Positions 44,990 to 57,213 of a stretch of 64,000 nt of DNA are shown here, piece after piece. The number at the start of each line of letters is the position of its first letter. Position 1 is the stretch's first letter. The notes beneath the pieces are model-generated. The model had not been told where the DNA came from, did not search any database, and saw only the letters and a list, made by a program, of their open reading frames with translations. The DNA is taken from the NCBI GenBank assembly GCA_027475525.1, contig JAMWFC010000109.1:124001-188000 (forward strand), in the 5' to 3' direction. The position numbers and the translations under genes are program-made. The stretch is from Macrolepiota albuminosa. Taxonomy: Eukaryota > Basidiomycota > Agaricomycetes > Agaricales > Agaricaceae.

Positions 44990-47385
44990 GACTACCCCAG
45001 CGCACGTGACCTTACTATAAATTTTCACCCCCTAGTGTTGTTGTCTTCTTCATTCTGAAGTTCAACAACACTAGAACACTTTGTGTCTGTCAGTTGTGAT
45101 GTCCAGAGGTCTGAAGTAAGTGCAGAAGGTCCAGAGTAGGTGTGTCAATGACATCAAGAGGTCTTGAGTAAGTGGGTCGTGACAGAATCAAGAAAAGTTG
45201 GCAATAACAAGCACTGTGAGCAAGATGCTAAGTGGTAAAAAATTTAGATAAACCCAGTAAACCCAGAACTGTAAGGGAAGCATTTCTATCTCTGGAAGTT
45301 TCTCTATTCTAAGCTTAGCTGGTTTCTCTATACTACTACTAATGATGCCCAAAAGTTGGTCAGTAGCAGACACAGTTTATGGCTACTAACCTGGGAATAT
45401 GCATTGGGTGCACTAAGTATGTGAGAAAGTCCCAGACAGATCCCAGAAAACATGCAGTAAAGAAAATGCATCTAGAGAAGAAGGGAGTGAATGTGAGTGA
45501 AGTGCAGCAACAAAGGTGGTAAGAAAACTAAAAGCTTAGTGATGTCTAAGTTGATGTCTGCCATAGATGCAATGCATGTAGATTCTATATATATAACTGC
45601 AGCAAGCAGGCAGGAAGTGTTCAGACAATTAGCAACTTGGAATTAAGTTAGCTCAAAAGAAATCTGAACTGTAAGGTAAACTGAGCAGCAGTAAGATGTA
45701 AACTGAGTCCTCTGTTTTGTTCTTTTTACTACAGTACACAGTAAGTATTTATAACAAAAATGAGTTCACTGTTGCTAAATGGCCAAGTGTTGCCAAGGAG
45801 TGGTGAACAGGAAAGAATGTAAATAGACACCATGCATTAAACTAAATAGTAGAAAGTCCACAAGATTGCTGTCTGTCATGAAAAATTGCTATTATTTCAA
45901 GTTGTAAGCACTGCTGTCAGCTAGCTGTATCATTTGCCAACAGACTGATGCCATTTGTCAACTGTCATTCCAGCTGCTGCCAGCACTATCACTGGTTGTA
46001 TCTGTTGCTTGCTGTGTGTGGCCATTGAGTATGGCCTAAAATAGCTAAATCATGTGTGCTAAGTTCAGATCATTAGCGCCAAGGTATCCAATGATGATGC
46101 CCAAAAGTTGATCAGTAGCAGACCCAGTTTACAGCTATTGACTGAGAAATATGCGTTGGGAACACTAAGTGTTTGAGGGAGTCCCAGGCAGGTCCCAGAA
46201 AATAAGTCAAAATTGAGTTATCAGCAAGTAATAGTGAGAGTCAGTAAGGAAAGTCAGTAAGGAATGTGCAGTAAGAAGAATATGCCAATGAATAAGTATG
46301 CTTAAATAGAAAAGGAAGTGAAGTTGAGTAAGATACAGCAAGAGGTATGGCAAGAAAAGCTAGAGGCTTAGCAATGACTAAGCTGCATATTGCCTGCTGT
46401 AGATGCAAGGCATGTAAGTTCTGTATGCATAATTGTGGCAAGCAGGCTAGAAATGTTCAAACAGTTGGCGACTTTGAACTAAGTTAGTGCAAAAGAAATC
46501 TGAACTGTGAGGTGAACTGAGAGGTGTAAATGGGGTACTCTGTTCTTTTTTTTGCTTTAACTAGTGACAATGGTAAGTATTTATAGTAAAATGAGTTCAC
46601 CATTGCTAAATGGCTAAGCATTGCCAAGGAGTGGTGAATTGGAAAGAATGTAAGTAAACACTATGCATTAAACTAAATAACAAGAAGTCAACAAGAATGC
46701 TGTCTATCTAAGTCAAAAGGAGGTGCCAAGCAGTGTCAGGCACTAAGGTAAAATGCCAAGCTGTCTGTCACAGAGAAATACATATTCCAAGTCATAAGTA
46801 GTGCTGCCAGCTAGCTGTATCATGTGCCAATGGAGTGATGCCATCTGTCAATGCTTGCTGATGGCATGATGGCAGCTGTCACTTGTCATTCCAGCTGCTG
46901 CTGGCACTATCACTGATTGGATCTGTTGCTTGCCATGCATGGCCATTGAGTATGGCCTAAAATGGGTAAATCATGCATACTGAGTTTGGAACAAGTGTGG
47001 CAAGGTGTCTGAAGCTGGCACCAAGCCTGCTGTTGATGTGCCTAGCCTGTGTGGGGTCCTATCATTAGAGCCAGTACCAAGCCTGCTGTGGCCTGCCATT
47101 GGTGCACCTAGCCTGTGTGGGGTCCTATCACCACCCAACTATTCATGCTACTTCTGCCTCTTTTTATTAGTTGTAGTCAGCCTCTGCAAGTCATATGCCA
47201 GGACTTTACTTGCACTGTTTATCACTTTGCATTATATACCAGATACTATTTAGTCAGTAGTAGTTAGTCAAACAGCCTGACTGGTGTAGTATTTAAACAG
47301 ATCTCAGGATAAAATATCTTCAGACTAAACAATAGCAGTGTTTCACAAGTTTATCAATTAAACTGACTGTAAGCATTACCAGTGA
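44990..47385. repeat. Diverged tandem repeat sequence, LTR-like
   Basis: Two imperfect copies about 745 bp apart: one starts near 45340 (GATGCCCAAAAGTTGGTCAG), the other near 46092 (GATGCCCAAAAGTTGATCAG). Both run through a shared CATTGCTAAATGG / GGAGTGGTGAA segment. Related words recur at 63500-63600. 45036-45077 is a hairpin with CTAGTGTTGTTG arms. Noncoding; probably solo LTRs or nonautonomous elements. Confidence 0.5.
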
Positions 47386-47412
47386 GCTATATCTGCTTTT
47401 AAACTAGCTTTT
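47386..47412 (+). repeat. Left 27-bp direct repeat bounding the palindromic insertion
   Basis: Identical to 63005-63031 (begins GCTATATCTGC, ends AACTAGCTTTT). Together they bracket the whole 47.4-63.0 kb block, as a target-site duplication would. Confidence 0.75.
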
Positions 47413-47619
47413 TCTTCTTACGCAGGATGCCGGGACCACGGACCGCATGATCACTTTGACTGATTCCATTCTTCTCAAGCTCTTTCGTGCTCAGGGGGTC
47501 GAAGTCGATCAAACTGGTGAGTGTCTTTTCCTTCCGTGTGTTTTAATGCTTTTGGGCATTGCCTTGGCGTTCATTCGAACTTCTTTTTTTTTTTTTCATT
47601 TGACGCTTCTTTGTGGCGC

Positions 47620-47830
47620 TGTGCGCATTGTCTGGGCATTTTTCTGCCCATTGTCTTGGCGCTATGCGCATGATCTGGCGCTTTGCGCATTTTTCTGGTG
47701 CATCTTGGCACTTTGCACATTTTTCCTGGTGCTTTGCGCATTATTCCAGTGCTTTGCGCATTATTCCAGCACTTTGCGCATTATTCTGGCGCTTTGTGCA
47801 CTGTATTGGCGGTTCATTGGTGTGTTCTAC
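47620..47830 (+). repeat. Intronic minisatellite, left arm
   Basis: Repeats of a GCGCTTTGCGCATTATTCCA-like unit with variants (GCACTTTGCACATTTTTCC). The complementary array lies at about 61790-61960 in the right arm with a different copy number. Confidence 0.75.
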
Positions 47831-48293
47831 GCAGGTCATAGGCATTCTTAGTGCATGTCCACAGGCATATCCTCGCGCAATGCGCGTTTTTGTCTTCTGG
47901 CTCACCTTGTGTGACGATGGCTATCTGCCAGGCTCTTTTGTGCCTATGCAATCTCCATCATTAACTGTGTTCTTCCTCTTGCTCTTCAATCCATTTTGGC
48001 TTCTTTGTTCATCTTTGTCGTTCTGTATCTTGTTTCGCTGACATGTCTTTCTTCAGCGTTGATGGACCATGTTTCCGCGATCCATGAGAGAGCGGGTAAT
48101 GCTGCGGGTCAAGTTCATGCCCCTCCAGGTGGCATAACTATGGGGGAGGCAATCCCAGCTCGTATTCCTCCCTCGCAGGAAACTATTGCGTTACCTGCTG
48201 GGTCTGGGGGTGAAGTTGCGGCATCTGCTGGGGCTCGCCCTCCGGGCATTCTCATTACACACCCTTCTTCCCGGGCTCCTTTTGATTCCCCCA

Positions 48294-48447
48294 GCACTTC
48301 TCATCCTGCTCAAGTGCTGCACAACTTGCCTCCCGAAATTGAACGACTTCTCTCATCCTCCGACAAAGTGGCACTTCTCATCCTGCTCAAGTGCTGCACA
48401 ACTTGCCTCCCGAAATTGAACGACTTCTCTCATCCTCCGACAAAGTG
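48294..48447. repeat. 77-bp tandem duplication 11 (in left gag-like gene)
   Basis: Identical copies start at 48294 and 48371; absent from the right arm, which shows it is not ancestral. Confidence 0.95.
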
Positions 48448-49104
48448 TTTCCACATAAAGTGGTGCGCGCTTTGGAACAGGGAATGTTAGAATACATACC
48501 ATTAGATCTCCTTACCGATGAGGCTTGCCATTGTGTGACCCGTGAACCCCCCCCCCCAGAATCCTCCTTCGTTATCGCAAATGGGAGACTACGCCTTCCT
48601 AACGCATCTTTTGATACGTCGAAGGAATCGAAGCTCTCCTTTGATGATTGGGCAGCGGCATCCAACAATCTTGTTGGTGCGATGCGTGTGCACCTTTGTG
48701 CAGGGGCGGACGTTGGCTCTGGGGGTCCAGTGGCCAACGCCATTGCCGATTCCTTCTCCGTTCATTTTAAACGCTTAAAATCCCGACCAAATGCACAACT
48801 TGAGTTCAACATGATTCTTGACTATGACCAACGCTTGCGCGCTTTATTTCTGCGTGAATCTCACTCCTTTCGCATGGACACATTCCAGGTTGACATTTGG
48901 CAGGAATGTGTCGCCAGTCAGCATGTGCAGAGAGTGCGCACTTTGGATAGTCGTTTGGCGGAAATGGAATCCTTTCTTGTTCGGTCTCGCCCCTTGTCGT
49001 TGAAGTCTCGTGATGCACCAAATTCATCAACAACTCGCTCCAAGTGCATTGCCTGTGGTTCCTTGGATCACAAACTCTCCGGCTGTCGCTCCGTCCCTCG
49101 GGCA

Positions 49105-49481
49105 CATGCTGACTGGCGACATATTCCTGCCAAATGTCAACCTGGAATGTGTCCATGCGAAAGGAGTGAGATTCACGCAGAAATAAAGCGCGCAAGCGTT
49201 GGTCATAGTCAAGAATCATGTTGAACTCAAGTTGTGCATTTGGTCGGGATTTTAAGCGTTTAAAATGAACGGAGAAGGAATCAGCAATGGCGTTGGCCAC
49301 TGGACCCCCAGAGCCAACGTCCGCCCCTGCACAAAGGTGCACACGCATCGCACCAACAAGATTGTTGGATGCCGCTGCCCAATCATCAAAGGAGAGCTTC
49401 GATTCCTTCGACGTATCAAAAGATGCGTTAGGAAGGCGTAGTCTCCCATTTGCGATAACGAAGGAGGATTCTGGGGGGGGG
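49105..49481 (-). repeat. Inner part of the right inverted-repeat arm
   Basis: Complement of about 48550-48925. Continues at 61120 after the insertion of element C. Encodes the minus-strand gag-like segment MRVHLCAGADVGSGGPVANA. Confidence 0.9.
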
Positions 49482-49717
49482 TGTAGCGTAGTCCGCTATG
49501 TGGCGTTGTCCACATAGCTTTACTTACCTTACAGTAGATACTATTATATTATATTTATTATAATATAATATTAATTTACATTATTATATAAATTAGTTTA
49601 CCAGCTGCTTACAAAGCAGCTTATTTTTGTGTTGATACTACATAGTCAATAGACCGGACTGGTCTGATTCTGTGCAGTGTGAACCTAAGCTCTCACAATC
49701 TCTGTAACTTCGTTACA
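49482..49717 (+). repeat. 5' LTR of element C
   Basis: TGTAGCG ... GTTACA, with an AT-rich TATAATATAATATTAA centre. No TGG-type primer site is obvious in the bases after it (a T run, then GAATCCGCC). Confidence 0.95.
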
Positions 49718-49848
49718 TTTTTTTGAATCCGCCAGCTAGGATCTATTGCCTAGCATCCGACGTCAGTCGTTGAGTTCGTTGACAGAACTCTATCAGCTTC
49801 TCGAGCTTCTTGCACAGCCACACCGTGCAAATTTCAAACAGGGGATCG

Positions 49849-52800
49849 ATGAGTAATCCCATACCTGCAGCGCCCACTGACGGCGGGCGAAATGCCCACG
49901 ACCTACGGGGAGACCCAGCAGACACCCAGGACGTGTCAGCGTCCAATGCGGGTCAGGTAAGACCCAAGGCTCGAGACCAAGGTCAGAGTACCGACCTAGC
50001 CGGGAATGAGAGCGAGGCCCGGAGAGCTGAAAGCTCACAGCAGGATGGTCCGCAACGCCTCCAAGACAAGATGCCTGGGGGATTAACGCCCCCAGTTACG
50101 CAGTTGCCAGGAGGACCGCGACGGTCTAGCCGATTGGCTTCCAAAGGACCCCCGCAGGACGGCTGACAGTCAACCGGCGCCTATGGCGCCCCAGGAGACG
50201 CCGAGTCGTCAGTACAGACTGGGAGAACCCTCCCTGCGAGCCGGAGCAGTGGGACCAGGCGGTCCACAGCGGGCCCAATGCCTTCTAAAGTAGCGGAAGC
50301 CCGCTTAGAAGAGGTACCGGAGGAGGCTGCAAGGCCTGAAGGATACCGCGCAGAAGATCGATTTCCGCGCACACCAGCAGTGGAGGAAGCTCCGGAGGTT
50401 GTAGAGCTTCCAGAGGAGGTGATGGAGTCGTCAAGTGACGACGACGTCGGAGCAGAGGAACAGCGGCTGAAAACCGCGTACACCGTGCGCTTGCGGGTGT
50501 TCTGGGACTTGCACCCAGAGGTGATGAAATACACCACCCAAGCGCGACTCGAGCGCTACGCGTCAGCCCATATAGTAGCACTTAGGCGACAAGGGCACGA
50601 AGTGCCCAATGTATTCAGTACGAAATATACTGATTTGATGGTGAGAGTGCTCACTATGGAGCTGCAAATGTATGTGCAGCGTAAGGCCACACGGCAATCG
50701 GGGGTCTCGACCCCCTGGAGCCACACGTCCGAGGAATGCTCGGCACGACGCAATCAAGACGTCGGAATTGAGCTAGTGGAGGCACTAGCACGGGCGCAAG
50801 AAGTGCCCGAAGTAAGACCGGTGAGTACTTTTTATACTCCAGCAGGACAAGGGTGGCGTGAGGAGCCCCTGCACATGCGTAACCATGACCGTAGGACAGA
50901 TATGTCAGGTCCGGATGGGCACGATAGCACTGTGCTCAAAGTGGAAAGCGAGGCATCCGTGATGCCGCGCGTGCCCATGGCCGAAACGTTGAGCAACAGA
51001 GTCGCGTACCAACGTATGCGCAATGGCGACCTCAGGACTAAGGGACAGTCCTTTATAGACGATCAGGGCATCGTATTCGAGGGCACTAAGCCCATTGACG
51101 AGATGCGTCGTCAATTCGTCACGCAGGGTCAGGAGAATCAAGCTTCTCCAGGTCCAGGGCGGCGCAACGATCATGATCGAGGAGACTTCCTCGATCGAGA
51201 TGGCGCCACAAGACGTGATGTCCCTGGTAACGGCCGGGATGACGGCCCTAGGTCGATTCCTCGAGACAAGGGCAATTATGCCCACAGTCGAGGAGGCTCG
51301 GGACGTCCCCCGCAAGGTGGACGGGGAAAGTCACTTCCCCATGCCGCTGATTTGGCGACTAGATCCCCGGGTCAGCGGGAAGCCATCCGAATGCATCGTG
51401 AAGCCATGCACGATCGCCTGCATCGAGTAGTCGATGATGCCCTGGGCGTAACCTTACGGTTACCAGACGGAGTGAAGCTGCGTAAAGCAGACAGTAGGCA
51501 CATTCGCGCCTATACAGGCGCGTCCAAGTTCAGCGACCTGGAAGATTGGGCGATGGATGTATGCACCCATCTCGGAGGTGACCGTATGGAACGAGAACGA
51601 ATTTTCGTTCTGCCTGAGTTCTTGGCCGGAGAGGCCATGGGTTGGTTTCGATGGGCAGTACTGCACGTCAATCGTGTCCAATATGACTGGACGTTTAAAG
51701 GAGTCCTTACAGGACTGTACGATCGATTCGTACACCCCTCAACGCTCCAGGATGCAAGGCGGGACTTCCAGTCCGCCAAGTACACCGAGAAGTTGGGAGT
51801 ACAAGGGTTCTATGATACCCTTAATGACCATGCCCAGAACATGGCAGTATACCCGGACGGGTATACAATGCTCGAAACGTTCTTGGATGGCATTCCAGCG
51901 GATATGCGCCGCTATTTGATACGTGAGGACGGATTGTCCCCAGAAGTCAACGATGTGGAAGAATTTGTGGCATATGCCATCCGGTATGAGCAGTCTCTGA
52001 AGACTGCTAACCACTACGAACATCGGAGTGGGCACAAAGGGGGACCCAGGCGACTACCGCCTGGTGGGACACCTTCACGGGGTCAGCATGTGGGGACCTT
52101 CCTGGCCAAAAAGACCGATTTGGACCGTGACCGCAACACGCGGTTTGTTGTACGCAGAACCCCTGCTGCGAACCGAGGGCTGAGCCGCCCACGCCCAGAG
52201 TGGGCGCCGGACGGTGAACGTCCTAAACCAAGGCCGGACTTCAAGCCGGCCAACCCACCGGGGCAGTCGGGGACTTGTTTCGCGTGTGGCCAACCAGGCC
52301 ACTACGCTACCAACTGCCCTGCGAAGCCAGGACCCCCAAGGAAGGGGTATACACCCCGCGCCCACCTTCGAGCTGCACATACTGCAGCCGCGAGTGGGAG
52401 TGATGGAGACGTATCTGCCGAGTCTGAGGCGGAGCACCCCACAAACGACCAGGAGCCCCCAGAGGAGGCATCGGGCGCCGAGCCCGAGAGTGTGGTCGTG
52501 GAGGGGGAGGAGTACGTCACAGTCGACGTATATGACAACGTCTACGACAATGAGTATTACAGTCGCGACAGCGACTCTGAGTGCCTAGCGGCGATGACGG
52601 ATTGGCCGCCCACAAATGATCCCGAACGGAATAACGTAGTTCGGATGAAGAAGGTGACCCTTCGTCGTGCAGAGGGCACTTTGCAGCGCCCAACATTGAA
52701 ACGAGCAGACAAGGAGTGCCTGGTCTCGTATGTGGACGTAGACGGCCACAAGGCATGGACCCTATGGGACTCTGGGAGTACCACATCGGGCATAACACCC

Positions 52801-53355
52801 CAGTTCGCCCATGTGTATGGAATATCCGTGCAGGAGTTGGATACGCCATTGGCGTTACAGCTGGGCACCGTAGGGAGCCGAGCCATGGTGCAGTATGGGA
52901 CAAATGTGAATGTCCAAATGCTGGGCTCACGTAGCCGGGAATACATGGATGTAGCGAACTTCAATCGCTACGATATGATACTGGGAACGCCATTCATGCG
53001 GCGTAACAAAGTCATACTAGACTTTGACCAATGTCAGGTACTAGTGAATGGGAAAGTGATCCCAGCCGAACGAGCAACAGCAGACGACACTGATAATCGT
53101 CTGCGACGTCATCGCACTACGGAGAAACGCAAGGACTCTCCATGACTTGGCCGGCGCAGAGTGCCGGCCGTGGAGGATGTGGAGGAGGAAGTGCAGGCTA
53201 TGCCTGGACTGAGAGCAGACCACAACGTGGTAATGATGAGCGAGGAGGAGTATCAAGCCTCCAAGAGGAGCAACGAGTGAATAATCGCTCCTGAGATTCG
53301 AGGCGCAAGGCCTCCAGACAAACGCCATCGAAAGGCGAGATGACGGGAGGACTCA
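49849..53355 (+). pseudogene. Element C gag-protease ORF, with in-frame TGA codons
   Basis: One frame from the ATG at 49849 (SNPIPAAPTDGG) through 53355, interrupted only by TGA at 50164, 53143, 53278 and 53338. It has an acidic N-terminal region, a capsid at about 51480-52020 (FSDLEDWAMDVCTHLGGDRM, LTGLYDRFVHPSTLQDARRD, MLETFLDGIPADMRRYL), the zinc knuckle CFACGQPGHYATNC (about 52276) and an aspartic protease (TLWDSGSTTS near 52765, MILGTPFMRR near 52975). It builds the particle and processes the polyprotein. Dense in perfect short hairpins. Confidence 0.9.
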
Positions 53356-56300
53356 GTGGATGTATGCCCACCTACGTCCTCACGAGTCAAGTTGGAAGAC
53401 TTGAAAGACAGCATCCGAGAGGCGGAAGCCTCAGTAGAGGGGGACACACGGTCCCTATGGGAGCGACCAGCTCCCCTACCGGAGTACGACTGGGCATACG
53501 ACCCCCGAATGCCGCAAGAGTGGAACGAGCTGGTGGCAGCCACGTGTGCGCGAAATGCGCACCAGAGACGGATGACCGTCAAACCAGCGTATCGCCAGCC
53601 AGCCCCGGACGAGGTATCCATAGCGTACTCGCTTGTACGTGAAGGAAGAAGCCTCGTGGCTTATAAGACAGCGGCAGCGGGTGCTCCGCTGAGACTACAT
53701 ATACCTGATGACAGTGTCAATCGGGTGCTCGCAATGCGCGAGCAGTATGCACCGCCGCCTCGGCCACCCTCAGAGACGGTGGAATTACTTCCCCCGGTGC
53801 GTATGAAGGGGAAGCAGAAGGCGACAAGCCTTCGTGAGGAAGATATTCCTCGGTTGCGTCAGCAATGGCAAGAAGAATTTGCCGACATGGTCAATGGGAC
53901 CAAGGAGGAGCTCCCGCCGTGGCGGGAGGTGAACCATGAGATTAATCTCATAGACAAGAACAAGCAGTATAAGTACCACTTGCCGAGCTCCCGCCGTGGC
54001 GGGAGGTGAACCATGAGATTAATCTCATAGACAAGAACAAGCAGTATAAGTACCACTTGCCGCACTGCCCGCGCGCCCTCCAGGAGCAACTACGCGATAA
54101 GACTAATCGCTATTTGAATGCCCAATGGTGGTCCCCATGCACCACCGCTATTGTGCATCCCGAAGAAGGATGGAACCCTTCGAACAGCCCTTGATGCGCG
54201 TCAGCGCAATGACAATACCATAAAGGATGTAACTCCTTTACCAGATCAAGAGGTGATCCAGGAAGACGTGGCTCGGGCGAAGTATCGCTCGAAGATTGAC
54301 CTTACTGACGCCTACGAGCAGGTGCGCATTCGCACCGAGGACGTTCCAAAGACCGTATTTGCGTCGATCATGGGTACATTCACGAGCAATATAATGCAGA
54401 TCGGAGACTGCAATGCTCCAGCAACTTTCCAGAGGCTAATGACCTCTATCTTCCGAGACGTAATAGGACGGTTCATGCACGTCTACTTAGATGACATATT
54501 CATCTACTCGGATACTATGGAGGAGCATGAACAGCACCTCAGAGTCGTATTCGAACGACTGCGCAAGTACAAGTTGTACTTGAAGTGGAAAAAATGTGAG
54601 CTCTACGCTCAGAGTATAGACTGCCTAGGGCATGTCATAGACGAGCGGGGTATCCACCCTGATCAGGACAAGCTCGATCGTATTCGGGAGTGGCGCACGC
54701 CCCGAAATTACAATGACATCCAACGATTCGTTGGCCTTGTCAACTACATATCGAGCTTCTTGCCCGATGTCACAGCCTATACTGGGCCACTTATGGCCAT
54801 GACGCAGAACGGATCACCGTTCAATTGGAGGCCGTTGCACCAGCGGTGCTTCGAGATGGTCAAACGGATCTGTACGAAGACTCCGGTGATTCGACCAATC
54901 GACCCTAGACGGGACGAGCCAATATGGCTCATTTGCGACGCGTCCAAGACAGGCGTCGGCGCCATGTACGGCCAGGGAAGCAGCTGGCAGACGTGCCGCC
55001 CAGCAGGGTTCATGTCAAAGAAGTTCACGACGGCCCAGCAAAACTATGCAGTGCACGAGCTGGAGACTCTTGCCATACTCAAGGCCCTCCTCAAGTGGGA
55101 GGATAAGCTGATGGGATACCCCATCCACATCATAACGGACCACAAGGCCCTTGAGTTCTTTAAAACTCAGGTGAACTTGTCGCCGCGCCAGCGACGGTGG
55201 ATAGACTACATGTCGAGATACCAGTTCGACATTACCTATGTTAAAGGTGAACTCAACAAAGTGGCAGACTGCTTGTCGCGCTACTTTGAGAGTGATGTAG
55301 TCGGGGAGGCTCACGAGCCTCATAAGTATGTGCAGGCAGACTGCCGCATAGACCCTGATGGAGAGGATTTACCTCTCCACCGATACCAGGAGCTCAGGGA
55401 GCATGTCCTGGAAGTACGCGCTATGCGTGATGATGAACGGAGGCAAAGCACTCGCCTCAGAGAGCAGCGTGAAGAATGGGACGTAGCCGCCCAGTTGCTC
55501 AAGAAGCATGAAGCCGTGGATCCAGCGTCCACTAGGGAGCACGAGCACCACGATGTACCCGTTACGCTTGCGGAGATGCTCGAAGGCAAATTGCCTTCAT
55601 CCCAGCCTCCTAGCCTGGTCAATGACGACTTCCGGCAGGAGGTGGTGCAGGACTATGGTGATGATCCTCTCTTCGCCGAGATAATCGCCAATCCTGACGA
55701 CCATCCTCGGTTCAGGCATGAGCCTGGTGGACTCATCACGACAGAGAACCGTCAAGGGGTGGCGGTGGTATGCCTCCCCCGTACGCGTACCCTTGTTACG
55801 CGGGTCTTGGATCAGGCCCATGCCCTGGTGGGGCACTTTGGTGCCGCCCGGACGTTGGGCTACATCCGGAGATGGTATTGGTGGCCACGTATGGCCCAAG
55901 AAGTGACTAAGTTTTGCGCGTCATGCGCAGCGTGTCAGAGGGCAAAGTTGCCCCCTGGATCCCCTCCCGGGAAGCTACACCAGCTACCTGTGCCGGTGAA
56001 ACCCTGGGACTCAATCGGAATGGACTTCGTAGGTCCCTTTCCCGAGTCCAGAGGGTTCGATTACCTCTGGGTAGTCATATGCCGCATGACGAGCATGGTG
56101 CACCTCATACCGGTGCGAACTACGCTGATGGCTAAGGAGCTGTCGTGGATCTACCTGAGGGAGATCGTTAGGCTGCATGGGCTGCCTAGCACTATTGTAA
56201 GCGATCGTGACTCGAAGTTCACGTCTCAATGGTGGAAAGAACTCCACAAACTGCTAGGAGCGCGACTCCTCATGTCGACGTCCTTCCATCCTCAAACGGA

Positions 56301-57111
56301 TGGGCAGACAGAGCGGGCTAACCGCAGTATAGGTCAGATTTTGAGGGCGGTTGTTCGCCCTGACCAACGGGACTGGGTGGACTGGTGTCCACTCACCGAG
56401 TTCGCGATTAACGCCAGTGTCTCGGATACCACAGGGTTTGCGCCCTTTGAACTCAACGGAGGGTACTTGCCCTCCATGCTGCACGAAGTTCGTGCTGATA
56501 CGGTGGCTCACCGTGGAGTGGTCGAGTTCGCCAGGCAGGCCCTGGAGAACATCGCGGCAGCGCATGACGCCATCATAGAGGCGCGAGTCTTCCAGGCAAA
56601 AAACGCCAATCACCGTAGGCGAGCGGACCCGCCAATAGCAGTAGGAGCGTTGGTCTACCTATCAACGTGTAATCTGAAGCTCCCAAAGGGACGGGCGAGT
56701 AAACTCTGCCTGAAATGGGTAGGCCCATACCGCGTCCTAGACGCAGAGCCAAGTACCTCCAACTACGTGTTGGAGCTGCCTCTGGCATTACAGGAACGAC
56801 GCATCGTTCCTAAGTTTCATGTGTCGCTGTTGCGACCTTACAGCGCGTCTGACGATGCGCTGTTCCCTAACAGGGCAACCCCGGGCCCCTATGATTTTGG
56901 GGCTCGAGACGATGACGAATGGTTCGTCGAGTGCATAATTGGGCACCGGTGGACTGAGCGTAACACGCTCGAGTTTGAAGTACGATGGTCCCTGGGGGAC
57001 ACAACATGGGAGCCACACTCCCATTGCTCCAAGCTAGCGGCACTTGACCGTTATTTGGAGTTGAAGGGCGTTAAGCGCCCACATCAATTAAGTAAGCGTG
57101 CCGGCGCTTAA
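53356..57111 (+). pseudogene. Element C pol: RT, RNase H, integrase, chromodomain
   Basis: Pre-RT part 53356-54009 (MDVCPPTSSRVKLEDLKDSI), then a false frameshift from the 77-bp duplication at 53908. A true-looking one-base shift near 54150 follows, between WWSPCTTA and LLCIPKKDGTLRTALDARQ. RT: YLDDIFIYS (about 54484). RNase H: CDASKTGVGAMYG, HELETLAIL, TDHKALEFF. Integrase zinc domain ALVGHFGAARTLGYIRRWYW with CASCAACQ; catalytic acids in MDFVGP, SDRDSKF and GQTERAN. The chromodomain at the end (VECIIGHRWTE, LEFEVRWSLGDTTWEPHSHC) would direct integration to modified chromatin. The main pol frame 54118-57111 is open throughout. Confidence 0.9.
53908..54061. repeat. 77-bp tandem duplication 12 (in C pol)
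   Basis: Identical copies start at 53908 and 53985; the peptide EINLIDKNKQYKYHLP appears twice in two frames. Confidence 0.95.
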
Positions 57112-57213
57112 TTTGATCGGCAGTGCCGATTGCGGCTTGGCTGAGTTAGTCAGCAGCTGTGGCTGAAACACGTCTTAAAAGGCGAAATTTCTTTTTCGCT
57201 TTTTTCCCCAACC

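Larger units (their letters stand above)
47412..48925 (+). repeat. Left arm of large inverted repeat
   Basis: Nearly identical to the complement of 62171-61120 followed by 49481-49105. About 1.44 kb after removing the 77-bp duplication at 48294. The arms are separated by a unique spacer of about 180 bp (48926-49104). Confidence 0.9.
47424..49224 (+). pseudogene. Gag-like gene with zinc knuckle, left copy (5' truncated)
   Basis: The exon 47424-47516 (ITLTDSILLKLFRAQGVEVD), a GT-AG intron 47517-48056, then an exon with ALMDHVSAIHERAGNAAGQV, LPPEIERLLSSSDKV, LSFDDWAAASNNLVGAMRVH and DTFQVDIWQE. A CIACGSLDHKLSGC knuckle (C-x2-C-x4-H-x4-C) follows in the spacer. Duplication 11 breaks the frame. 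After about 49105 the sequence turns into the inverted arm, so the 3' part is lost. The pattern resembles gag-like proteins of fungal retroelements, possibly of the tyrosine-recombinase (DIRS/Ngaro) group, but this is inference. Confidence 0.55.

Noticed and set aside
49718..49745. tRNA primer site after the C 5' LTR
   Set aside because: The bases after the LTR are a T run and GAATCCGCC without the expected TGG; self-priming or a displaced site is possible but not shown.
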